The translations under genes were made by a program, and so were the position numbers. A stretch of DNA of 64,000 bases from the NCBI RefSeq assembly GCF_000633415.1, contig NZ_AYMV01000001.1, positions 1 through 64,000 on the forward strand, read 5' to 3'. Positions 50,487 through 58,131 of the stretch are shown here, one piece after another. The notes below the pieces were generated by a model, which did not search any database, had not been told where the DNA came from, and saw nothing but the letters and a program-made list of their open reading frames with translations. Numbering within the stretch: position 1 is the first letter of the stretch; each line of letters starts with the position of its first letter. This DNA comes from Leucobacter sp. PH1c. GTDB lineage: Bacteria; Actinomycetota; Actinomycetes; Actinomycetales; Microbacteriaceae.

Positions 50487-51934
50487 GCGCCGAGGTGGGC
50501 GCTGGCGTGAGCGCCGAGGTGAGCGCCGGGGTGCAGCCCGGGTCGACGCGGCTGGGGGATCGCCTGCGCGTGCCCCGCACGAGCGCGAGCCTCGGCATCG
50601 CGACGCGCGACATCACCCCGCCCGTGGGGATCCGTGCGAAGAACTGGGGCCCGGCCGATTGGGAGCGCGCCGAGGGCGCGCACCGCGAGATGACGCTGAC
50701 GGCGCTCGCGATCGTCGCGCGTGACGGCGCCACCGCGCCGCGCGTGCTCATCACCGCCGATGGCACCTGGTGGCGTCGCGTGGCCGACGAGTGGGGCGTG
50801 CGCGGCCGGGTGCTGGCCGAGCTCGGGCTTCCCGCCGACGCGCTGACGCTCTCGCTCTCGCACACCCACGCCGGGCCCGTGCTGTGCGCGGCCGACGCGC
50901 ACCTCGACGGCGGCGAGCTGATCCCCGGCTACCTCGACGCGCTCGCCGATGCCGCGATCGCGGCCGCGCGCGAGGCGATCGCGAACGCCGCACCCGGCCG
51001 GATCGAGTGGGCGACGGGACGCTGCGGGCTCGCCGCGAACCGCGAGCTCGACGTCGACGGCCGCGCCCTCGTCGGGTACAACCCCGAGGAGACCGCGGAC
51101 GACACCGTGCTCGTGGGCCGGATCACCGCGGAGGACGGGGACGTGCTCGGCACGATCGTCAACTACGCCTGCCACCCCACGACGCTGTCGTGGCAGAACC
51201 GGCTCGTCTCGCCCGACTACGTGGGCGGCATGCGCGCCCTCGTCGCGGAGGCGACGGGCGCCCCCGTGCTCTTCCTGCAGGGGGCCTCGGGCGAGCTCGC
51301 GCCCCGTGAGCAGTACACGGGCGACCTCGACGTGGCCGACCGGCACGGGCGCTCGCTGGGGCATGCCGTGCTCGCCGCGCTCGACTCGCTGCCCGTTCCC
51401 GGCGCGGAGCTCGCACTCGGCGGCATCGTCGAATCGGGCGCCCCGCTCGCCGTGTGGGCGCCCGCGCCCGCGACGGGCGGCGCGGAGATCGCCGGCGTGA
51501 CGGCCTCGGCCGAGCTTGAGCTCGTCGATCTCCCGAGCCTCGACGAGCTCGCCGCGAGCTGGGCCGACATCGACCCCCGCAGCCGCGAGGAACGGCTCGG
51601 CCGGGCACGCAACCTTCGCGACGGCTACATCGACGGCCCCACCGTGCAGCACCCCGTGTGGGCCTGGCGGCTCGGCGATGCCGTGCTCGTCGCGCACCCC
51701 GGCGAGGCCTACTCGCGCCTGCAGACCACGCTCCGCGCCCGCTTCCCGGGCACCCCGATCCTCGTCGCGAACCTCACGAACGGACCCGGCTTCGTGTACC
51801 TGCCCACGCAGGACGCGTACGATCGCGGGGCGTACCAGGCCTGGCAGACGCCGCTCCGCGCGGGATCCCTCGACCGGCTCGAGGAGCACGCCGCAGCGCT
51901 CGTGGCCGAGCTGCTCGACCGGCCAGCGGGCTAG
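50483..51934 (+). CDS. Neutral/alkaline ceramidase N-terminal-like hydrolase
   Basis: A 483-residue protein of the neutral/alkaline non-lysosomal ceramidase N-terminal family. Zinc-type residues are in LSLSHTHAGPVL (about residue 133) and VNYACHPTTLSW (about residue 232). It lacks a signal peptide, so it is probably cytoplasmic. The family hydrolyses N-acyl amides in eukaryotic ceramidases, but many bacterial members, coded in sugar and amino-sugar operons, have unknown substrates. It is coupled by GTGA to the ATPase gene, so it acts on something imported. Deacylation of an N-acyl or sugar-linked substrate is a proposal, not proven. Confidence 0.75.
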   Translation: MSAEVGAGVSAEVSAGVQPGSTRLGDRLRVPRTSASLGIATRDITPPVGIRAKNWGPADWERAEGAHREMTLTALAIVARDGATAPRVLITADGTWWRRVADEWGVRGRVLAELGLPADALTLSLSHTHAGPVLCAADAHLDGGELIPGYLDALADAAIAAAREAIANAAPGRIEWATGRCGLAANRELDVDGRALVGYNPEETADDTVLVGRITAEDGDVLGTIVNYACHPTTLSWQNRLVSPDYVGGMRALVAEATGAPVLFLQGASGELAPREQYTGDLDVADRHGRSLGHAVLAALDSLPVPGAELALGGIVESGAPLAVWAPAPATGGAEIAGVTASAELELVDLPSLDELAASWADIDPRSREERLGRARNLRDGYIDGPTVQHPVWAWRLGDAVLVAHPGEAYSRLQTTLRARFPGTPILVANLTNGPGFVYLPTQDAYDRGAYQAWQTPLRAGSLDRLEEHAAALVAELLDRPAG

Positions 51935-51965
51935 CCGCCGCGCGCTTCTCGCACCACGGGTTCTC

Positions 51966-52013
51966 GCATCACCGCACCACCGCACCACCGCATCACCGCA
52001 TCACCGCACCACC
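51966..52013 (+). repeat. 8-bp tandem repeat upstream of the first SDR gene
   Basis: Six copies of GCAYCACC (Y = T or C) run without interruption 17 bp before the SDR start. This is a second non-coding octamer array in the window, besides the one at 12025. Confidence 0.85.
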
Positions 52014-52029
52014 ACCTCGAAAGGGCATC

Positions 52030-52872
52030 ATGACGCAGCCGTCCGCTTCTCCCGCACCCCACACCGCCCCGGCGGGCCGCGCGCCCGTGGCGATCGTCAC
52101 CGGCGGCTCCGGCGGGATCGGCTGGGAGATCGGCCGCCGCCTCGTCGCCGACGGCTACACGGTGATCGCCTGCGACATGGTGCCCGGGCTCACCGCCGAG
52201 CCGCTGCCCGCGGAGGACGCCGCCGCAGGGACCCCGGCCGCGGGCCGCCCCACGCTCTGGCGCGAGCTGAACGTCACCGACCACGCCGCCGTCGCGCGCG
52301 TTTTCGGCGATATCGCGGCCGAGTTCGGCGGGATCGACGTGCTCGTGAACAACGCGGGGATCCAGCGCCATCGCGGCATCGAGGATCTCAGCTGGGGCGA
52401 GTGGGAGGCCGTGGTCAACGTCAACCTGCACGGCGTCTTCAACGCGCTCCAGGCCGCGGGACGGCAGATGCTCGGGCAGGAGGCGGGCGGCCGGATCGTC
52501 AACATCTCCTCGGTGTCGGCACGCGGCTCGGCGGGCCGGGCCCCCTACTCGACCACGAAGGCCGCGGTGATCGGACTCACCTCCACGGCGGGAGCCGAGT
52601 GGGCCGCGCGCGGCGTGCGCGTCAACGCGGTCGCCCCGGGCTACGTCGACACGGGCGTGTTCCGGCAGGGCGTCGAGGCGGGCACGCTCAGCCTCGACAC
52701 GATCCTCAGCCGCATCCCCGCGAAGCGCCTCGCTCAGGCGAGCGAGATCGCGAACGCGGTCAGCTTCCTCGTCTCCGACCAGGCCTCCTATATGAACGGC
52801 CAGACCCTCTACGTCGACGGCGGATTCATGATCGACTACGGGGTGCCGCTCGCGAAGAAGCCGACGCCGTGA
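52030..52872 (+). CDS. SDR family dehydrogenase
   Basis: A 280-residue classical short-chain dehydrogenase. It has the cofactor motif VTGGSGGIGWEI (about residues 24-35), NNAGI, the catalytic Ser in NISSVSARG and Tyr-Lys in YSTTKAA, and the C-terminal YVDGGFMIDYG. A 25-residue insert after VPGL is unusual. It is coupled to the enolase-superfamily gene (GTGA). Candidate roles are oxidation of a sugar to its lactone or of a 2-keto-3-deoxy acid to a 2,4-diketo acid. GAAAGGGC precedes ATG 52030. Confidence 0.9.
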   Translation: MTQPSASPAPHTAPAGRAPVAIVTGGSGGIGWEIGRRLVADGYTVIACDMVPGLTAEPLPAEDAAAGTPAAGRPTLWRELNVTDHAAVARVFGDIAAEFGGIDVLVNNAGIQRHRGIEDLSWGEWEAVVNVNLHGVFNALQAAGRQMLGQEAGGRIVNISSVSARGSAGRAPYSTTKAAVIGLTSTAGAEWAARGVRVNAVAPGYVDTGVFRQGVEAGTLSLDTILSRIPAKRLAQASEIANAVSFLVSDQASYMNGQTLYVDGGFMIDYGVPLAKKPTP

Positions 52873-53969
52873 GCGAGACGCCTGCACGCCGCGTGACCGC
52901 GGTGCGCACGGCCAACGCCGTGCTGCCGCTGCCTGCCCCGCTGCACCTCGGTGCGATGACGGTCACCCGGCGCGAGTACGCGGGCGTGCGGCTCGAAACG
53001 GCCGATGGCCTCGTCGGCTCGGCGTACTGCCTGAGCCGCGAGGCGCCCATGACCGAGATCGTCGACCGCCTCGTCGCGCCGCACGCGCTCGGCTCCGACA
53101 GCTCGGAGCCCGAAGCGGTGTGGGAGCGCATGCTCCGCGGATCGGCCATCGTCGGGCGGGTGGGCCTCGTGCGCCGCGCGATCGGGCTCGTCGACATCGC
53201 GCTCTGGGACGTCGCGGCGCAGCGCGCCGGCCGCCCCGTGCGCGAGCTGCTCGGCGCCGACGCGCGCCCGCGGGAGACCATGCTCGTCGCCGCCTACCCG
53301 ACCCCCGAGCGGCCCGTCGCCGAGGTGGTCGCCGAGGTCGTGGAGCAGGCCGCCGAGGGCTGGCCGCTCGTCAAGATCTCGCGGGCGGCCGATCCCGCCT
53401 ACATGGGTGAGCTGATCCGCGCGCTGAACCGCGCGCTGCCCGCCACCTGCGGGCTCGTCGTCGACGTCGGCTTCGGCTGGCGCGACGCCGACGCGGCCCT
53501 CGCCGAGATCCGCGCCTGGGGCGACATCGAGCTCGCCTGGCTCGAGGACCCGCTGCTGCCCGAGGACGTCGCGGGCTGCGCGCGCATCCGCCGGGAGACG
53601 GGGCTCACCGTGTCGGTCGGCGACGAGGTGACCGATCCGGCCGTGCTCCGCGCGCTCGTCACGGGCGGCGCCGTCGACGTGCTCAGGATCGACGTCGTCG
53701 CCGTGGGCGGGCTCACCCCCGCGCGCGAGCTGCGCGACTGGTGCGCCGAGCGCGGCGTGCCCGTCTCCTGCCACGTGTACCCGGAGATCAGCGTGCACCT
53801 GGGCGCGGGCGTCGAGACCTTCAACCGGCGCCCCGAGGGGAACCCCTACGACCCCTCGCCGCTGCTCACGACGGGCGGCCCGACGTTCGCGGGCGGCCGC
53901 GCCACGCCGCCGTCGGCCCCCGGGCTCGGCTTTGCCCTCCGCCCCGAGCACTTCGCCTTCGGGGCGTAG
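52869..53969 (+). CDS. Enolase superfamily acid-sugar dehydratase (mandelate racemase subgroup)
   Basis: A 366-residue enolase-superfamily protein with an N-terminal capping domain and a barrel carrying the catalytic set: Lys in LVKISR (about residue 167), metal ligands in VVDVGFGW, WLEDPLL and SVGDEVTD, and the His-Asp dyad from SCHVYPEIS and LRIDVV. This is the mandelate racemase subgroup, whose sugar-acid dehydratases remove water to give a 2-keto-3-deoxy acid. GTG 52869 overlaps the SDR stop. Sugar specificity is not decided by the visible residues. Confidence 0.88.
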   Translation: MSETPARRVTAVRTANAVLPLPAPLHLGAMTVTRREYAGVRLETADGLVGSAYCLSREAPMTEIVDRLVAPHALGSDSSEPEAVWERMLRGSAIVGRVGLVRRAIGLVDIALWDVAAQRAGRPVRELLGADARPRETMLVAAYPTPERPVAEVVAEVVEQAAEGWPLVKISRAADPAYMGELIRALNRALPATCGLVVDVGFGWRDADAALAEIRAWGDIELAWLEDPLLPEDVAGCARIRRETGLTVSVGDEVTDPAVLRALVTGGAVDVLRIDVVAVGGLTPARELRDWCAERGVPVSCHVYPEISVHLGAGVETFNRRPEGNPYDPSPLLTTGGPTFAGGRATPPSAPGLGFALRPEHFAFGA

Positions 53970-54068
53970 GCTCGGCGGCACGCGCCCCGATCCCTCACCC
54001 CGATTCCGCAGTTCTGCCCCACCCGCCACCCCTCCACCCAGTCACCAGCCACCCTTGAGGAGCCCCCG

Positions 54069-54887
54069 ATGACCCCCACCACTCCGGCGCGCAGCGCCGT
54101 CGTCACCGGCAGCGGCAAGGGCATCGGCCGGGCGGTCGCCGAGCGGCTCACCGCCGACGGCTGGCTCGTCGTCGGCCTCGAGCGGAGCCCCGGATCCGGC
54201 ACCCTCGAAGCGGGGATCTGCGCCGCAGTGGTGCTCGGCGACTCCCGGGAACGCTCCGCGCACGCCGAGGCTGCGGCCCGCGCCCGTGAGCTCGCGCCGC
54301 TCGGCGGCTGGGTGAACAACGCGGGGATCACGAAGACGACGCCCCTGCACCGCCTCGACGAGGCCACGGTGCGCGAGGTGATCGACATCAACGGCCTCGG
54401 CACCCTCTGGGGCGCGACGGCCGCCGTCGAGGCCTTCACGGCGCAGCGCTCGGGCGGCTCGATCGTCAACATCGGCTCGGTCCACGGGCGGGCGGCGTTC
54501 GCGGATCACGCCGCCTACGAGTTCACGAAGGCCGGGATCGACGCGCTGAGCCGCAGCATCGCCGTCACCTACGGGCCGCTCGGCATCCGGGCGAACACGG
54601 TCGCCCCGGGCGGCGTGCGCACCCCGCACCTCGAGGCGCAGATCGCGCGCGCGGCCGATCCCGAGGCGGAGGAGCGCGGGCTCGCCGAGGGGCCGCCGAT
54701 GCGCCGGATCGCGCGCGCGGAGGAGGTCGCGGCGGTGACCGCGTTCCTGCTCGGCGACGAGGCGCCGTACATCAGCGGCCAGTCGATCGCGGTCGATGGG
54801 GCGTGGACGGCGTCGTTCGGGCGCCCGCAGGTCGATCCCGCGCTGCTCGAGGCCTACGGACTGGTGCGGGAGCGCCGCGACGCGTGA
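54069..54887 (+). CDS. SDR family dehydrogenase
   Basis: A 272-residue short-chain dehydrogenase with VTGSGKGIGRAV (about residues 12-23), NNAGI, the catalytic Ser in NIGSVHGRA and Tyr-Lys in YEFTKAG, and C-terminal SGQSIAVDGAW. TTGAGGAG lies 7 nt before ATG 54069, 99 bp after the dehydratase stop. It is likely a sugar or 2-keto-3-deoxy-acid dehydrogenase of the pathway. It converges on the NTF2-like gene across a strong terminator hairpin. Confidence 0.9.
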   Translation: MTPTTPARSAVVTGSGKGIGRAVAERLTADGWLVVGLERSPGSGTLEAGICAAVVLGDSRERSAHAEAAARARELAPLGGWVNNAGITKTTPLHRLDEATVREVIDINGLGTLWGATAAVEAFTAQRSGGSIVNIGSVHGRAAFADHAAYEFTKAGIDALSRSIAVTYGPLGIRANTVAPGGVRTPHLEAQIARAADPEAEERGLAEGPPMRRIARAEEVAAVTAFLLGDEAPYISGQSIAVDGAWTASFGRPQVDPALLEAYGLVRERRDA

Positions 54888-54932
54888 GCGCCCGGCAGCG
54901 CAGCGCCCGGCAGCGCAGTGCCCGGCAGCGCC
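54888..54932 (+). repeat. 15-bp tandem repeat (3 copies), non-coding
   Basis: Three copies of a unit like GCGCCCGGCAGCGCA directly follow the SDR stop and lead into the terminator hairpin. Confidence 0.8.
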
Positions 54933-54964
54933 GTGCCCCCGGTGTCCGCGGACGCCGGGGGCAC
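54933..54964. terminator. Strong bidirectional terminator hairpin
   Basis: A long inverted repeat with outer arms GTGCCCCCGG / CCGGGGGCAC and an inner palindrome GTCCGCGGAC. It lies between the convergent SDR (54887) and NTF2-like (54978) genes. Confidence 0.7.
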
Positions 54965-54977
54965 TGCGCTTCGCGCC

Positions 54978-55319
54978 CTACGCCTTCAGCATCGAGGCGC
55001 GCGCGATGAGCCCGTCGACGACGTCGAACGTGGCGATCGTCTCGGTCGCGACGCCCGCGTTGATGACGCGCTCCTGCGCGACGACCCAGCGCTCGCCGAA
55101 CAGCACGGTCGTGTCGATCTCGCAGCGGAGCTCGGGGTTCTCGAGCCGCGGCGCGTAGAAGGCGCGGATGGCCTCGCGGCCGACGATCGGCTCGGGGCCG
55201 ACGCCGGTGATCACGGCGTCCTTCGCGTAGGTGCCGACGAAGGTGTCGAGGTCGTGGTCGTTGAACGCGTCGACCTGGGCGGTCACCGTGGCGAGCGCGG
55301 TCTGGCTGGGGACGGGCAT
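54978..55319 (-). CDS. NTF2-like / SnoaL-type small protein
   Basis: A 113-residue nuclear transport factor 2-like protein with the typical start AQVDAFNDHDLDTFVGTYAKDAVI and the end FDVVDGLIARASMLKA. The fold serves as isomerase, cyclase or dehydratase in many contexts. GAAGGAG is 7 nt before ATG 55319. It follows an SDR on the minus strand, whose promoter holds site 3 of the GCTATAGC palindromes, and is probably cotranscribed with it. An isomerase role in the sugar-acid pathway is a guess. Confidence 0.83.
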   Translation of the reverse strand: MPVPSQTALATVTAQVDAFNDHDLDTFVGTYAKDAVITGVGPEPIVGREAIRAFYAPRLENPELRCEIDTTVLFGERWVVAQERVINAGVATETIATFDVVDGLIARASMLKA

Positions 55320-55384
55320 GGCATGCTCCTTCGCAGTCGGGGAAAGTGGGGGAGGCGGGGGCGGGATCGGGCCCCGCGCCGCAA

Positions 55385-56152
55385 CTAGTCGATCCGGACG
55401 CCGCCGTTGACGTCGTAGGTGGCCCCCGTGGTGAAGGCCGCCTTGGGGGAGGCGAGCGCCGCGATGATCCAGGCGACGTCCTCGGGCTGGCCGAAGTCGC
55501 CGAGCGGGATCGACGCCGTGAGCGCGTCGCGCGCGGGGCCCTGGAGGTGGTTCGTGATCGCGGAGACCACGGGGCCGGGGGTGACGGCGTTGACGCGGAT
55601 CCCCTCGCCAGCGAGGTGGCGGGCGAAGGAGCGCGTGAGGGCGAGGATCGCGCCCTTGCTCGCGGCGTAGTGCATGCCGGTCTTGAGCGCGCCCTGCTGG
55701 CCGGCGATGGACGAGAGGTTCACGACCGCGCGGTCGACGGGCGCCTCGGGGGTGCCCGCGGCGGCGCGCAGCAGGGGGAGTGCGGCGCGCGTGAGCAGGA
55801 AGGTGCCGCGCCCGTTCGTCTCCATGACGGCGTCCCACTCGTCGATCGTGATGTCGTCGAAGGCGCGGTAGGGGCACACGCCGCCGTTGTTCACGAGCAC
55901 GTGGAGCCGGCCCCACGTGGCCTCCACCTCCGCGACGAGGGCGTCGATCGAGGCGGGATCGCGCAGGTCGAGGCGGGAGACGCGGGCCTCGGGGGCGCCC
56001 GCGGCGATGCAGGCGTCCGCGGCTTCGCGGGCGGCGGCCTCGCCGCCCGTGTACGTGAGCCAGACGGCGTTCCCGTCGGCGGCGAGTGCGAGCGCGGCGG
56101 CGGTGCCGATGCCCGAGCTCGCCCCGGTGATGAGTGCGTATCGGAGAGTCAT
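55385..56152 (-). CDS. SDR family dehydrogenase
   Basis: A 255-residue short-chain dehydrogenase: ITGASSGIGTAAAL near the N-terminus, NNGGVCPYRAF (an unusual NNGG in place of NNAG), the catalytic Ser in NLSSIAGQQ, Tyr-Lys in YAASKGA, and the C-terminal TYDVNGGVRID. ATG 56152 has no Shine-Dalgarno, and the GCTATAGC site ends 9 nt upstream, so the message may be leaderless. It is divergent from the D-2-hydroxyacid dehydrogenase gene over 77 bp that hold two palindromes. Confidence 0.87.
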   Translation of the reverse strand: MTLRYALITGASSGIGTAAALALAADGNAVWLTYTGGEAAAREAADACIAAGAPEARVSRLDLRDPASIDALVAEVEATWGRLHVLVNNGGVCPYRAFDDITIDEWDAVMETNGRGTFLLTRAALPLLRAAAGTPEAPVDRAVVNLSSIAGQQGALKTGMHYAASKGAILALTRSFARHLAGEGIRVNAVTPGPVVSAITNHLQGPARDALTASIPLGDFGQPEDVAWIIAALASPKAAFTTGATYDVNGGVRID

Positions 56153-56159
56153 ACTCAGA

Positions 56160-56222
56160 ACGCTATAGCATTTTCGGGCCCGGCGCACCGGAGTGGCGCG
56201 TGTTTGCTAGATGCTATAGCAT
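56160..56222. promoter_or_regulatory. Divergent promoter region with two GCTATAGC palindromes
   Basis: Two palindromes, GCTATAGC at 56162-56169 and ATGCTATAGCAT at 56211-56222 (core 56213-56220), lie 51 bp apart. Each core ends 9 nt before the nearest start codon: 56152 on the minus strand and 56230 on the plus strand. This mirror layout suggests one regulator controls both genes at promoters giving very short or no leaders. Confidence 0.7.
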
Positions 56223-56229
56223 TCGATGC

Positions 56230-57222
56230 ATGAACTCTGATCTCGTACTCCTCACGGACAGCGATCTCCCCGGCACCGCCGCCCGGGACACGCTGGCCGC
56301 GGCCGGCCTCCGCGTCGAGGCCGCCCAGACCCGCGATCCCGCGCAGCTCATCGCCGCCGGGCGCGACGCGACGGCGCTCGTCGTGCAGTGGGCCCCCATC
56401 ACCGCCGAGGTGATGGACGGCATGCCGCGGCTGCGCCTCATCAGCCGGCTCGGGATCGGCGTCGACATGGTGGATCTCGCCGCGGCGACGGAGCGCGGCA
56501 TCGCCGTCGCGAACACCCCCACCTACTGCGTCGAGGAGGTGGCCACGCACACGATCGCCATGGTGCTCGCGCAGGCCCGCGGTCTCGCCGGCTACGACGC
56601 CGCCGTCCGCGCCGGGCGCTGGGCCGCGGTCGACGCGCAGCCCATGTCGATCCGCCCCTCCGCGAGCACCGTCGCCGTGATCGGCTACGGCCGCATCGGC
56701 CGCATGGTCGCCGCCTCGCTCACCGCGATCGGCTTCCGCGTGCTCGTCTCGGATCCGTTCCTCGACGCCGCCGCAGCGACCGCGGCGGGCGTCGTCCCCG
56801 CCACGCTCGACGAGGCGCTCGCGGGCGCCGACATCGTGACGCTCCACGCGCCGCTCACCGAGGAGACCCGCCACCTCCTCAACGCGCGCAGCATCGCGGG
56901 CATGCGCCCCGGCGCGGTCGTGGTGAACACGTGCCGCGGCCCCCTCATCGACGAGGAGGCGCTCGCCGACGCGATCGAGTCCGGTCACCTCGGCGGAGCC
57001 GCGCTCGACGTGTTCGCCGCCGAGCCGCTCCCCGCGGACAGCCGCCTGCGCGCGAGCGACCGCGTGCTGCTCACCCCTCACGCCGCCTGGTACTCGCCGG
57101 AGGCGCTCGCCGACCTCCCGGTGCACGCTGCGCGCAACGTCGTCGACTTCGTCGCGGGCCGCCCGGTGCCCGCGATTCTCAACCCGGAGGCGCTGACGCG
57201 CCGCGAGGAGGTAGGTGCCTGA
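56230..57222 (+). CDS. D-2-hydroxyacid dehydrogenase
   Basis: A 330-residue D-isomer-specific 2-hydroxyacid dehydrogenase. The cofactor motif is VAVIGYGRIGRMVA (about residues 155-168). The catalytic Arg is in VVNTCRGPLID, Glu in the EAL region and His in LLTPHAAWYSPE. Family members reduce glyoxylate, hydroxypyruvate or related keto acids with NAD(P)H. ATG 56230 has no Shine-Dalgarno; the palindrome core ends 9 nt before it. The stop overlaps the next ATG (TGATG), so it is coupled to the FAH-family gene. Confidence 0.9.
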   Translation: MNSDLVLLTDSDLPGTAARDTLAAAGLRVEAAQTRDPAQLIAAGRDATALVVQWAPITAEVMDGMPRLRLISRLGIGVDMVDLAAATERGIAVANTPTYCVEEVATHTIAMVLAQARGLAGYDAAVRAGRWAAVDAQPMSIRPSASTVAVIGYGRIGRMVAASLTAIGFRVLVSDPFLDAAAATAAGVVPATLDEALAGADIVTLHAPLTEETRHLLNARSIAGMRPGAVVVNTCRGPLIDEEALADAIESGHLGGAALDVFAAEPLPADSRLRASDRVLLTPHAAWYSPEALADLPVHAARNVVDFVAGRPVPAILNPEALTRREEVGA

Positions 57223-58085
57223 TGGAACTCATGCGACTCGGCCAGCCCGGCCAGGAGCGCCCCGTCGTCCGCGACGGCGAGCGCGTCTACGAGCTGAGCT
57301 CCCTGACCGCCGATATCGACGGCGCCTTCCTCGCCGCGGACGGCATCGCGCGGGTCCGCGCCGCCCTCGCCGAGGGCGCGCTGCCCGAGCTCGCCGACTG
57401 GCGCTCGTTCCGCGTGGGCGCCCCGATCGCGCGGCCCTCCGCGGTGATCTGCATCGGCATGAACTACGCGGCACACGCCGCCGAGTCCGGGTCGCTGCCG
57501 CCCGAGCAGCCCGTCGTCTTCCTGAAGACCCCGAACACCGTCGTCGGTCCGTTCGACGACGTGTTCCTGCCGCCCACCGCCCAGACGGTCGACTGGGAGG
57601 TCGAGCTCGCCGTCGTGATCGGGCAGCGCGCACGCTACCTCGCGAGCCCCGCCGAGGCGCGCGCCCACATCGCCGGCTTCACGATCTCGAACGACGTCTC
57701 CGAGCGCGACTTCCAGCTCGAGCAGTCGGGCGGCCAGTGGTCGAAGGGCAAGTGCTCGGAGACGTTCAACCCGCTCGGCCCGGCGCTCGTGCCCACCGCG
57801 GAGGTGGACTACCAGAACCTCCGCCTCGGCTCGCGCGTGAACGGCGAGACTCGGCAGGACTCCACGACCGCCGACATGATCTTCCCGGTCGACGGGCTCG
57901 TGTACCACCTGAGCCAGTACCTCGTGCTTGAGCCGGGCGACGTGATCAACACGGGCACCCCGAAGGGCGTCGCGCTCTCCGGGAACTTCCCCTACCTCGG
58001 GGACGGCGACGAGATGACGATGTGGATCGAGGGGCTCGGCGAGCAGACGCAGCGCCTGCGCCCCGCGGTGCTGCCCGCCGCCTGA
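57222..58085 (+). CDS. Fumarylacetoacetate hydrolase-family 2,4-diketo acid hydrolase
   Basis: A 287-residue FAH-family protein. Conserved parts are ICIGMNYAAHAAESG, DWEVELAVVIGQRARYL (metal ligands Glu), FTISNDVSERDFQLE, and PGDVINTGTPKGV. The length and sequence fit 2,4-diketo-3-deoxy sugar acid hydrolases of the fucose and rhamnose diketo-hydrolase pathways, which cut to pyruvate plus a hydroxy acid. GAGGAGGT is placed well before ATG 57222. As the last enzyme of the cluster it marks a non-phosphorylative route. The same family includes ureidoglycolate lyase-like members, so the exact substrate is inferred from context. Confidence 0.88.
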   Translation: MELMRLGQPGQERPVVRDGERVYELSSLTADIDGAFLAADGIARVRAALAEGALPELADWRSFRVGAPIARPSAVICIGMNYAAHAAESGSLPPEQPVVFLKTPNTVVGPFDDVFLPPTAQTVDWEVELAVVIGQRARYLASPAEARAHIAGFTISNDVSERDFQLEQSGGQWSKGKCSETFNPLGPALVPTAEVDYQNLRLGSRVNGETRQDSTTADMIFPVDGLVYHLSQYLVLEPGDVINTGTPKGVALSGNFPYLGDGDEMTMWIEGLGEQTQRLRPAVLPAA

Positions 58086-58131
58086 GCGCGGGCTCCCGGG
58101 CCCTGGCCGCCGGCCGTGGGACACTGAACGG

